Positions 1 through 11,000 of a stretch of 64,000 bases of DNA are shown here, one piece after another. Under the pieces are notes generated by a model. The model searched no databases, was not told the DNA's origin, and worked only from the letters and a program-made list of their open reading frames with translations. The position numbers and the translations under genes were made by a program. Source of the DNA: Asterias rubens (taxonomy: Eukaryota > Echinodermata > Asteroidea > Forcipulatida > Asteriidae). The stretch lies in contig NC_047065.1 of NCBI RefSeq assembly GCF_902459465.1, forward strand, positions 5,080,309 to 5,144,308, written 5' to 3'. Position 1 is the first letter of the stretch; each line of letters opens with the position of its first letter.

Positions 1-249
1 CATTGTGTACATGTAGTTTATTTCAGAACTAACTAGTCTCCCGAATTCCGAAAAGTCTACTCGACCGCTGTAGTGAAATATTAAAGCAAGACGTAAAGTT
101 TCTCAAAGGAACAAAGATTTATATTTATACGTCAACATACATACTGCTTGCCAATTTTCCAACGATAGTTAGAAGTTTCTGTATTGTTTTGCATATGGTT
201 CTGCTATCTGATATCAATAAAATAAACAGGCGTGTAATTCGCCACTCAC

Positions 250-3200
250 CCGTATAATCAAATGTGGAAGTGACACCATCATATCCTAGCTGCCTGCAAG
301 CCACCCTGGCTTCATTGTCCGTCCAGTTGTCGTCACAGATTGTCCCCCAGATTCCGTGATGGTAGACCTCCAAACGGCCGGCTCCCGAGGTCGAACTCCC
401 GGCTAGCCTTAGGTCACCCTCCGCTGAAATGTCATCGAAAGATGTTTTTTGTTTCGTTTTTTGTTTTGTTGTTTTGTTTTTAATGAGTCAAACATATCTT
501 TGTCATGATAATGATTCATTGAAAAAACAAGACAATGGGAGACTTTCTGGGACGATAGAGGGCAGCAGACTTACCGGGTAAATCCACTGTTCTCAGAATT
601 ATGCGCATGTTCAGAACTACGTAAACAATGGAAATTTACCCGGTATGTCTGCTGCCACCTAGCGTTGGAAAGTCTCCTATTTGATTGAGTTCAAGGCCTG
701 ACCTACATGTACAAGAGTGTAGGCTCTATTAAGACTTTCCAGGCTGTTTCATCACAATTTTACAAACTTTTCCCAAGGGCAAACAAATCGGAAATCTACT
801 AAAAAGTAGGAAGAATACCATACCTGCTTTGTTCATGACAGTAAAGCTATTTCCCTGTACTATTAAAGGCACTGGACACTATTGGTAAATACTCAACATA
901 ATTGTTAGCATAAAAACTTACTTGGTATTAACGAGCAATGGAGAGATGGCGATGACCAATTGAGTCAACATTTTCACAGACTTGTTATGTTGGGATACAC
1001 CAAGGAGAATACATGTATCTGGTTTTTGACAATTACCAAACGTGACCAGTGTCTTTAAAGTACTACCGGTACTGTTTATTGCTTGCGCAGCTCTGTGAAA
1101 TTAAACCCTCAAAGAAATTCTGTCCACTTTAAAGGCAGTGGACACTATTGGTAATTACTCAAAATAATTGTTAGCATAACACCTTACTTGGTAACGAGTA
1201 ATGGGGAGAGGTTGATAGTATCAAACATTGTGAGAAACGGCTCCCGTTGTGAGATACACCAACTGTGAAGGCTAGTCTTTGACAATTACCAATAGTGTCC
1301 AATGTCTTTAACGTTTGGTAAATAAAAGTTTGTTATTTTTGTCTCCTTCAGGTGATTTGTTTTATCAAGGTTGATGGATGAAGTGATTTTTTTTTATAAA
1401 AACACCGCTAAATGTATAATATTAAACTGTTCCATATGGTGATAGAACCACTGTTTAAGGAAATGCTGATGTTCACTACATCCATACCAGGATTCGAACC
1501 TACACATACCGGGATTCGAATACCTACCAGGAGTATTCTCTGATTCGCAGATCACTCCAGCATCACCATGGTAACCGCTACATCTATCATCCGTCCAGTC
1601 GTCACGTGCACACTGTGCTAGATTTGTTTCAGTCCCTTGGCAGTGCAAACCCGCCAGATAGACGGGATTATTGTGGGACCCGCTTGACCAGATCTTAGCA
1701 TCGACGGCCAACTGCAAAATACACCCATAAGACGAATTTAGAGAAATCCACATTGGATACGATGAACCGACTGTTTTTATGTTTAGTGTTTCTTAAACGA
1801 CAGTGAGGAAAATGTCATTTAAAATTGGACCCAATCCGAGCCTATTTTATCCCGCCAATCTCAAATTTTATGAGTCAAGGCGGACGCTGCTCACGAGGTT
1901 CAGCGACGGTAGGTTTTACGGATAGATATATGTTGGCATTGGTTTATTTACAGGCCCAGTCGTGGCCACTGGCTAAATTACTAGAGTGTTATAAACAACA
2001 ATGTTAATAGCATTAAATATTAAAACTTGTAACAAATTATACATGCAAAAAAACTTAACAATGCAAACAATTTCCGAAACAAAGAAGGAAATCGTGTTCC
2101 AGCCATAACGAAATGACATCGAGTAAAAATTAGAACATGAAAAAGGCTGACACCAAGAGGTTGTTAGCAAATACATCCTCTATGATTCCCCGCTTGTTTT
2201 TATGGATACCCTCTTGAAGGCAGTGGACACTATTGGTAATTGTCAAAAACTAGCATTCACAGTTGGTGTATCTCAACATATGCATAAAATAACAAACCTG
2301 TTAAAATTTAAGCTCAATCGGTCATCGAACTTGCGAGATAATAATGAAAGAAGAAAAAAAACCTTGTCACACGAAGTTGTGTGCGTTTAGATGGTTGATT
2401 TCGAGTTCTAAATCTGAGGTCTCAAAATCAAATTTGTGGAAAATTACTTCTTTCTCGAAAACTGTGGCACTTCAGAGGGTGCTGTTTCTCACAATGTGTT
2501 TTACCATCAACCTCGCCCCATTACTCGTCACCAAGAAAGGTTTTATGCTAATAATTATTTTGAGTAATTGCCAATAGTGTCCACTGCCTTTAATCCTTTG
2601 CTCCTCCTTTTGATAATGTAAATGGATAGGTTTATGTGTGTGCTTGTTTATGCCTCTGAAAAAGGTCCGGTTTAGACACAAAAGCTACGACATCTCAACT
2701 TCTATAGTTTATGTGATGAAAATTGACATGGATGTAACATATTTTTACCAAAAAAGGTGGTATTTTACCCTAAAAATGTCAGATTTGAGTGGTTTCTGCC
2801 CCGACAACATGGTAAGTCGGATCGGGCTAAAAATTGGTGTGCATTCATTGCTCATTAGGACCACAAGCACAGCAATTTTTATCAAAATCAGAAGACATGA
2901 GGTAAAAAAGTGTGTTGGTCTGACATGGAATGACCCACATACAAAAGAAATGGAAAGCCAACTTTAAAATAATATAACAAACAAATAGGTATAGATACAT
3001 GTACATTATTGCATCACTACCTGAGCTCCTTCAAATCCAAGCTGTAAGCATGCCACCTGTGCCTCTTCCAGATCCCAGTTGTCTTTGCATATTGTACCCC
3101 ACGCCCCACTTTTAAAGAGCGAGACACGCCCCTCAAATGAATAGGAACTTCCAGAAAGGCGTATTGTAACCGCATCTGTAATTTTTAGTTTCAAAATGTT

Positions 3201-5347
3201 AAAAAAGATCCGTCACTATTTTCTCAAAGAAAAATTAGCAGACTTTAAAATTGTAGCAATCGCCATGATAGGCCCACATTATGAACTACATGTTTTGTAC
3301 ATCCATTTCACAACATACCTGTCGGTTCGTAGGCCTGGCATATCACCCCAGCAGCAGAGTTCCCATCTCCGCATCCGCTGATCACTCCCCACCCGTCAAA
3401 GGCGCAGTCTGACAGCCTCGACTCCCATCCTCCACACCACACATTGTCCAACCAGTACTCCCCCGACCCAGGGGGAAAGTGAACCCCGACCGTGGCGTTC
3501 TTTGCCGTGCCGTAGCCGAGCAGACGACAGACGACGTAGGCATCGTTGATGTCCCACAGTGAATCGCAGACTCGTCCCCAGACGCCGTTTCTGTTGATTT
3601 CTACTCGCCCTTCGTAGATTGTGGAACCGTCTACTAACCTGACGGCATAGAGGTCTGAAAATGATAAAGGAAATCGTATTACGTAAAAATAAAGAAAATC
3701 GTATCACGTACTTGAACGATTTTTGTTGAATCTCTTCAAAGGAAAGAGTAGGCATATACTATAATTATACAACATACTTTGAAACACCTTGTGAAGGTCT
3801 GAAAATGAAGGAAAGCGATAAATATACGTACTTAAACCTTTCGAAGGTCTGAATAACGAAGGAAAAAACAAAAAATGTTAAAGCTCTGCACGGAGGGGAC
3901 CCTATACCTACGTGAACCTACGAGTGACAGACATTCTCCCGACAGTTCGAAACGTTGAAACCCATCTCATCACTGATTCTTCTGAAAACCACCATTTCTT
4001 GCGCTTGGTTGACACAGATGACATTATTATGATCATTATAGAAACACAGTTTATCTGAACTTGTTACATGATATCAACATATAGATCTCTTGGTGGTATT
4101 AATGCATCACCAAAACAGCGGAGATACCAATGTCATAGCCGAATTTCGATGGCATGATTATTACGATTTTATATATGGTATAATTATTTGTTGTGAGAAG
4201 TGTCAACTTTCTGATCTAATAGACGGGAGAACCGATACGGAAAAAACGGAGCTCTAGTTATCTTAATTGTGAAGTCTTTATAGACCAGGCAAGACAAACT
4301 ACAAAACTCAAGACTCTTCAAATTCACTGCAAAGTATAAATTAGCCACCGAGCATACAACTGCACTAAGTCAAATACCTGGGCAAGGTTATTCACTTTGA
4401 CCAATAATTATAAGCACGAATGACGAATTAATTTTATAGTGCGATTGATTAAAAATGTTACCTGATAATGTGGTCAGTATAATGAATACAAATAGTATCG
4501 AGAAGCAGTTAATCAAAAACGGTTGATTAAACCTTCCTAATAGATTCAGTGTTTCAGATGAATTGTGTGTTTTTTTTCATAACTGTGACAATTTTTTAGA
4601 GAAGATTCAAAGCTTTGACGTGGTGCTCTTTGTGGTGAGTTAATCGGAAAGGGGTTCAACTCTGTGCCGGTTTAACTTCACGCAATTTGTTATTGTTTTT
4701 TTGTTTTAACTCTAATACACTGAGCTTTCACTGAGCAATGGGGCATATACGTCACACTCCATCACGCCCAGCCCGCCCTACAAAACAGACAACCCCTCCC
4801 GTCCCCAAAGTCCCCCCCCCCCGAGGTCACTAAATACAATCCTCTTTGTTATATCATGGAGGTATTTTGAGCATACATTACACACTCGGTGGGATTCGAG
4901 TAAATTATATCTGTGAGTTTTTTTCCCCGCAGAACTTGGAGAAAGTTATACTGACAGTGCTTTGTACACATCGCGATACATCGGTTTTGAGGATCATATC
5001 CCCGATGCAAATTTAACACACATTTTAGCGCAAACCAATAAGTATATGCAGTATATTGTGTTATCGGATACCAGAGGCAAGACTACTTTAAGTTGACATT
5101 GTTGTGACTGGTGCCCAACTATTATATTTTGCTCAGCAACGAAATTTGTCAATCAGTATTTTCAGCTTTAAGAAATTAAATTTGGCCCTTGGTCCTTACC
5201 GTCTCCATTGACGACACTCGATGAATAATCAGATGAATACATGTCAACATTTTTGAAGAATATGGCAAGAAGAACCGTCACATATCCATGTCTAAATTTT
5301 AATCGAGGTGGGAACGTCCAACCATGAAGGAATCCCGCCAGAATCAT
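250..5347 (-). CDS. Multi-domain SRCR protein, partial (5' part; continues off the left edge)
   Basis: Scavenger-receptor cysteine-rich protein, presumably secreted or cell-surface. Inferred exons, in transcript order: 5347-5200 (possible signal peptide), 3654-3319 (one complete SRCR domain in one exon), 3175-3021 and 1711-1510 (a second SRCR domain split by a phase-0 intron), 423-250 (first half of a third domain). All have AG/GT borders; inter-domain introns are phase 1, as is usual for shuffled SRCR modules. Diagnostic strings are [40 protein letters not shown] and [20 protein letters not shown], plus C-terminal GAGVIC/DAGVIC-type ends. The first exon starts at ATG 5347, has a hydrophobic [10 protein letters not shown] core and ends in phase 1, but is only a candidate. 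The 1711-1510 exon could instead end at 1528 (second in-phase donor). Ligand unknown; echinoderms have large SRCR families often linked to immunity. Confidence 0.85.
537..681. repeat. Foldback element, family GGCAGCAGACTTACCGGGTAAAT, copy 1
   Basis: Inverted ends GGCAGCAGACTTACCGGGTA and TACCCGGTATGTCTGCTGCC, with outer GGGAGACTTTC/GAAAGTCTCC. A second copy in the opposite orientation is at 20624-20759. Non-autonomous; lies in an intron of the SRCR gene. Confidence 0.8.
863..1057 (+). mobile_element. TTAA foldback element, family 1 (deleted copy)
   Basis: Starts TTAAAGGCACTGGACACTA and ends GACCAGTGTCTTTAA, with most of the interior missing compared with the 380-390 bp copies. In an intron of the SRCR gene. 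Confidence 0.75.
1129..1311 (+). mobile_element. TTAA foldback element, family 1 (deleted copy)
   Basis: Starts TTAAAGGCAGTGGACACTAT and ends AGTGTCCAATGTCTTTAA; 183 bp, an internal-deletion derivative. It lies about 70 bp from the 863-1057 copy, in the same orientation. Confidence 0.8.
2213..2593 (-). mobile_element. TTAA foldback element, family 1, full length
   Basis: About 380 bp; left flank TTGA (mutated), right end CACTGCCTTTAA. Opposite orientation to the copies at 8768 and 34788. Contains the family's internal palindrome GAGGTCTC...CAAATTTG. Open frames at 2202-2390 and 2344-2577 come from the repeat. Confidence 0.85.
3319..3654 (-). CDS. Exon encoding a complete SRCR domain
   Basis: Acceptor TTTCAG and donor G|GTATGTTG bracket 336 bases that read (D)[19 protein letters not shown] at the start and [11 protein letters not shown] at the end. 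Six conserved-spacing cysteines (CDS, CRLLG, CGGW, SDC, SGC, VIC) fit a group A/B SRCR fold. The longer open frame at 3396-3755 is in the wrong register and is not the protein. The whole domain sits in one phase-1/phase-1 exon, whereas the next domain is split in two. Confidence 0.88.
5200..5347 (-). CDS. Candidate first coding exon / signal peptide of the SRCR gene
   Basis: ATG at 5347 opens 49 codons plus one base, ending in GAC G|GTAAGG at 5200. Residues about 23-32 ([10 protein letters not shown]) are hydrophobic and preceded by basic residues (RLKFRH), like a signal peptide with a long n-region. The phase-1 end joins in frame to the SRCR exon at 3654 (gives ...[13 protein letters not shown]). 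No domain confirms it; inferred from position, phase and hydrophobicity. Confidence 0.4.
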
Positions 5348-5360
5348 GATGATACAAATA

Positions 5361-5890
5361 GTACTATTATTTGGAGGAACTGTTCAAATTCCGTCACTGC
5401 GCTAGCCCATCTCAGACTGTTGCTTTCGTCTGTGTGTCATTTTCAATGCCGTTGCACTATAAAACGTCTTGTCATTGTCTTCCAAAGATTCGTCAAATTA
5501 GACACGTTGAACATGGAGAAAATATGGGTCAATGGCTAAAAATAGTACTATTATTTGGAGGAATGTTCAAATTCCTTCACTGCGCTAGCTCATCTCAGGG
5601 TGTTGCGTGTGTCATTTTCAATGTCATTGCACGAAACGTCTTTTCATTGTCTTTCAAAGATTCGTAAAATTAGAAATGTTGAACATGGAGCAAAAATATG
5701 GGTCAATTGCTAAAAATAGCAGTATTTAATATTTGAATGTTCAAATTCCTTCACTGCGCTAGCTCATCTCAGAGTGTTGCTTTCGTCTGTGTGTCATCTC
5801 CAATGCCTATGCACATCCTGTCATTTATGTTCCCAAGACTCGTCAAATTACAAATGTTGAACATGGAGCTAAATATCGGCCAATGTAGAA
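5361..5890. repeat. Tandem repeat, about 3 copies of 174-183 bp
   Basis: The string GTTCAAATTCC followed by TTCACTGCGCTAGC recurs at 5382, 5565 and 5739 (spacings 183 and 174). Copies also share TCGTCAAATTA...GTTGAACATGGAG. It begins only 14 bp upstream of the candidate SRCR start codon, so it may occupy the promoter or 5' UTR. Small open frames here merely follow the repeat. Confidence 0.85.
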
Positions 5891-7844
5891 AGTTGCAACT
5901 CCATTATTCAGGTGAATTTCCTCCGTGTATGGTTAAGCTCTCGTACTTGGTGTTATTAACTGTGGCTGTGTCGAACCCATTGCAGTCACTCAAGCACGTT
6001 GGTAATAAACATTTGCTTCACACAGACGGAACACCTCATTCGTGTTACCTACTTATAAGTCGGTCACATTTTAGAGCACAAACAAAAACGTTTACTGATA
6101 CAAAATTCAATTTTTAGTTTGTTCCGTCATAGCTCCATTATTCCATTAAATATCCATGAAATGTATCTTCAGTTGTTCAAACGAACGTTCAAACAAATCA
6201 TCCGTAGTAAACAAATTCGGCTAATGCATTTTGCTTTATTGATGTTTTCCATCTAGACCAACCGTACGTTGTGTTTTAACAATCATGGCCGACGAGTTGT
6301 ATACCGTTTCCAAGTTGTTTAGCGTCATGCTTGAATGGGTCTTTTGTCGTGGGGAATCCTTTCAGGTATCTACTTTTTGTAATGTGGATACCCGCCATAA
6401 GCTGGGTGTAGCCTTTTGTCAAGGGGTTAATAGAGCCTCTTTCCCAAGTGACTGGGTTCGCCACTCGACTCGCGCGCGTGTGGTCCAGTTGCGGCTTATT
6501 ATGAAGGCCTTGACGAAAAGGCTATAAGCTAGGTCGATATCAGTCCGGCCCTTTGTAAACCCGTTGCGTCACCAAGCTGTACAAAGCTTTATATTGACTT
6601 TTGGTAAGGGATAAAATGGTGGCAACATACAGTGGCGGGACCACTGAATGAGCACAGCAGCCGGTTTCACGAAACGCTAGGATTAATACTAACATACCGA
6701 AGACCAGTATTCTCACTCAATGGTGTATCCCGACATATGCATAAAATAACAAACCTGTGAAAATTTTGACTCAATTGGTCATCTAAGTTGAAAGAGAATA
6801 ATGAAAGAAAAAAACACCCTTTTTTTAGTAATGTGTTTTGAGTAAGTACTAATAGTGTCCAGTTCCTTTAACCTCAAACAATTTAAGAGATGCAAGTTGC
6901 TACGGAAATGTTTATTATTTATATATTTGCTGTCTACAATTAGTAATGCACAAATTTGCATAATAATAATAATGTAGGCCTACACCATTTTATAAAGCTC
7001 TTAAAATAAAGGGTGAAGAGACCACCAGAATTACGAGGGAGGGGAGGGGTTGGGGCTATAAAACACGGGGGGGGGGGCTTTTGAAGCAACATGAGTAGCA
7101 TCATCAATTTTCTTTAGTTGCCATACATTTTACCAATAAGTTCTTTCTTATTCTTAAAAAAAAAAGATACAAATTCAGAGTGAATAACGATATCCAGTAA
7201 TATATAGCCTGTATTGTAGAACTCAATGGGACATGTCTAAACTACAGTTGTGACAAGGTTGGGACGCGTCCGGACGGTGTCCCCCCCCCCCCCCTTCCCC
7301 CGGGATTTTGTGTGCCCCCCCCCCCCCCTCGCCACCCCCATATCACAAACTGTGTACAACCTTCTTCTGATAGCGCCCTCTTTTGAATCATCCTCCTCCA
7401 GCCCATATTTGTTTCCCATAAAAATTAATAGGGGACGAATCTACGGCGAACAGAATTCCCTGGGACAACGGAACACTCTGATCGTTTTCTTCGATCAGCA
7501 TGCTTGCCTGATAATACAATAACGTATACAATACACCTACTGGTCTAAAAAGGCCCCGGGAGGTCCCTTCATCAGTTCCCGACTTCGATGTCGCTTCTGT
7601 GTTATTGGCAAATGTTTGATCAAGCACTCTGCAAGTCTAATGAACATGTTGAACAAAGTGTTATGCATAATTGCGTTAAAAAAAATCAACAAGACAGAAA
7701 ATGGCGCACTCACGCGCTCCGTTTAAAACATCATCACCCATGTCAACCGTCGACAAGGGAATCATGATTTCTGACGTCACTGACTCCGATGTCGCTCCTG
7801 TGTATATGTATTCGTAAATGTTTGTTCAATCACTCTCTGTAAAT
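5891..7844. other. Intergenic stretch between SRCR and alkaline phosphatase genes
   Basis: No exon recognised. Holds a decayed TTAA family 1 fragment (about 6695-6875), homopolymer G/C tracts at 7063-7077, 7279-7295 and 7314-7328, and the extra copy of the alkaline phosphatase 3' end described separately. Confidence 0.6.
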
Positions 7845-8005
7845 CTAATATACATGTTGAACTAGTTTTATGCACAATATTTGCATTGCAAAAATCAACG
7901 AGACAGAAAATAATTGTAACGGCGCTCCGTTTATAACGTCATCATCCACATCAACCGTTGACAAGAAGGGACTCGTGATTTCTGACGTCACTGGCTCCCC
8001 CTGTT
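7580..8005. repeat. Tandem duplication of the alkaline phosphatase 3' end
   Basis: About 208 bp repeated: ACATGTTGAAC at 7644 and again at 7852, and the D-box-like text coding LSTVD..DDV.NGA (minus strand) in both. The 7788-8005 copy is the true end of exon 9; the distal copy lies in what should be 3' UTR and has a frame reading VTSEIMIPLSTVDMGDDVLN, closely matching the real tail, before a stop. Confidence 0.8.
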
Positions 8006-11000
8006 CATCGGTAAGTGTAGCCTCACTACCAGTCGTAGTTGTCCCTCTCCGTGTGTGGCATTGGGTTGTGTAGTCTCCGATACAAGCCGCATATTGCATG
8101 ACGTGCATGATGTAGTTCTGCTCGTGCACTGAGTGAAAGAGATGCGACATGGGGCCCTTGGCGAAGATGGCAACGTCGTCCCCGGCGTGCGTTTCGCTCA
8201 GCATGGGGACGAGGGACTGCCGGGTGTACTGTGGATCTTCTGTAGAAGTGGAACATGGAAACATGGCTCTTGAAAAATAAAGCAAGCTCAAATAATTGAA
8301 GCTGTGGGCCAAATTTCATAGGGTTGCAATAAGCAAAGAATAGTGCTTTAAGCATTTTTCTGCTGGACAAAAATGAGCAGGATACCAGTCACAATTGTGC
8401 ATGTGAAATTTTTGTTTGACTCACTGGTAAGATTATTGTGCTAAGCATAATTTGTTTGTGCTTATCTACTTGTGTGTGCTTAAGCAGCTCTATGAAATTT
8501 GGCCCTGGTGTTGCCAGCAGTAGAGTATGGGTTCGAATCCTGATCATGACACTTTGTGCCCTTGAGCAAGGCGCTTAATAACCATAATTGCTTCGTATAT
8601 AAACTAAAGGTGGGAAGGTGGTGCATTCTGCTCTACCAGCAGCCAGGCTCCTGTAGTATAGTGGATGATACATCACAAACTTGCCTAAAATGGGGGTACT
8701 CGTCCTGTAATAAAGGGGGAAAACCTGTCCCTGGTGGTAGTTGGATTTTGTCAACAGCCCAAATCAGTTAAAGGCAGTGGACACTATTGGTAATTACTCA
8801 AAATAATTATTAGCGTAAAACCTTTCTTTGTGACGAGTAATGGGGAGAGGTTGATGGTATAAAACATTGTGAGAAATGGCTCCCTCTGAAGTGCCATAGT
8901 TTTCAAGAATGAAGTAATTTTCCACGAAGTGGGTTTCGAGACCTCAAGTTTAGAACTTGAGGTCTCGAAATCAACTATCTAAACGCACACAACTTCGTGT
9001 GACAAGGGTATTTTTTTTCTCATTATTATCTCGCAAGTTCGATGACCGATTGAGCTCAAATTTTCACAGGTTTGTTATTTTATGCATATGTTGAGATACA
9101 CCAACTGTGAAGACTAGTCTTTGACAATTACCATTAGTGTCCACTGCCTTTAAGTGTAGCCATCACATTGAAGAACACGTCTGGCCTTGTGATCTTAGGA
9201 GATATCTCATTTAAAAAAAAAAAAAATCAAGCACATAGTGAAATGTTTATTAAAAAACATACTATATATCCTTCAAGTTTCTAACGCTTAATTCGAAAGT
9301 AAATGTAAAACGTATATAACCATTATTTGCAAACACGTCAATCAATTTGCGCGTCATGGCAACTCGTGTTATACAATCCGACTCGGCGGCTATGGCTCAC
9401 GGCTACGACTACTGCTGGACGTCTAATAAACCTACCAGTGTCATCAGATGTGATGTCAGGTCGTTTGCCCGTTTCAGAGAATGACGACGCCAAGAGGGCA
9501 GCAGTCGGGCCATTTGCGTAGCCAAGGGTTGTGTATGGGAGCTGGTCTAGTCCCAAGTCTTTGTCATTTATTCCTGAAAACAATTAATTTAAAAAAAGTC
9601 AATTTATAGGTAAGTATTGCCTACAGGATTTGAAACTTTGCATGGTGGGAGTATAAACTATGCGGTAACACCATCTGAATTATATATTTCTGAGTAGTGT
9701 CGGTTCTAGATAGATAGATAGATAGATAAAAGGTTTATTGACAATAGCCATCACAGCATAAAAACTGAATTTCAACTATGATACAATATTTTAAAAAGAT
9801 TAAAAGGACATCATTAAGAGAACAACAATTAATATACAAAAAATGTTTTATATAAAATACACAAGCAAAAAGGGGAATAAAATTAAACAGCAACCACACA
9901 CCTTTGGCAAAACACACACCACACCAGCACACACAAAAAGGAACACAAACGCATGTACACACTTGGACTAAACAAAAACAGCATTTAACAAGAACTCTGC
10001 AACACAAACAAGACCAAAAGAGCTTTATAAAACGGAGAAGAACCGGTAGTTATAAAGACTCAACGATCAGTATGCTCTTTCTCCTCCTGAAGACAATCAG
10101 AGCACACTGATCAGACGTCTATCTATTGGTTTAATGGTTAATATAGTGAGTAGGGTAGATGGCTTTAGCTTTCGATCCAAACCGGACCTTCTTCAGAGGC
10201 AGGAAGATATTATTGGTAAATATATATATAGATACTTTAATAAAGGGCCTATATAGCATGACAAGTTCTCAAAAGAACAAGAACATAAAACTTGCTGAGC
10301 ACAGAAAAGTATTGCTATTCAAACAGAAACAATTTACCAGGACTGTTTTTGCATATTATAGCAAAGACATTTGTCAAGCTGCGTTTTCTGCTAAACAGCT
10401 TTATGAAATTAAGCTCTGGTGGAGGCATCAGGTTTCTCACCTAGGATCGGATTTCCTCTGCTTGGGTAGCCGGCCATGTACATCGTGTGACTGTGATCAG
10501 ATGTGACAATAATCAGTGTGTCCTGGTCGTCTGTCATCTCAATGGCCTTAGCGACAGCTTGTTCCAGGGCTAGGGATTCTGACAGGGCGAGACCTGCGCG
10601 GGTTGTGTGATGCGCCATGTCAATTCTGCCACCTGCATGGCAACAAAATAAGTCACTTTTAAAACAAATGCGGGAAATTTTGCAGTGGTTTGCATGGTGT
10701 TCTTAATTACGGGTGGGCATAAAACCCCGCTGTATTTTCAGCAATATATTTCAAAAACGGCAGTCCAACTTTGGAAACTTTATGTTTGTATGTAATTGTT
10801 TTCAATCTAATGTAAAAGGTCTAAATGAATCCCATGATCGGGGATAATAATGTAAATTTATACGAATTGAACACGGGTTAATGTTATTGTATAATACAAA
10901 ATAAAGGGTTTGGGTACCTTTGGTAAGAAAATTTAAAAAACGAGAAAAAAAAAACGACCACAGATCTAACCTAAACAATGGTAGAAAGCTTCCCTTCAGA

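Noticed and set aside
3396-3755. 119-residue open frame on the minus strand
   Set aside because: It overlaps the SRCR exon in another register and runs through its acceptor site; the SRCR register explains the sequence.
5371-5667. 98-residue frame with two repeated FKFLHCAS-like segments
   Set aside because: Produced by the tandem repeat upstream of the SRCR gene; no start context, domain or splice support.
7250-7330. Long C-runs considered as a G-quadruplex regulatory site
   Set aside because: Simple homopolymer tracts recur through the window (also 7063, 13896, 32088, 50139) without any consistent gene context.
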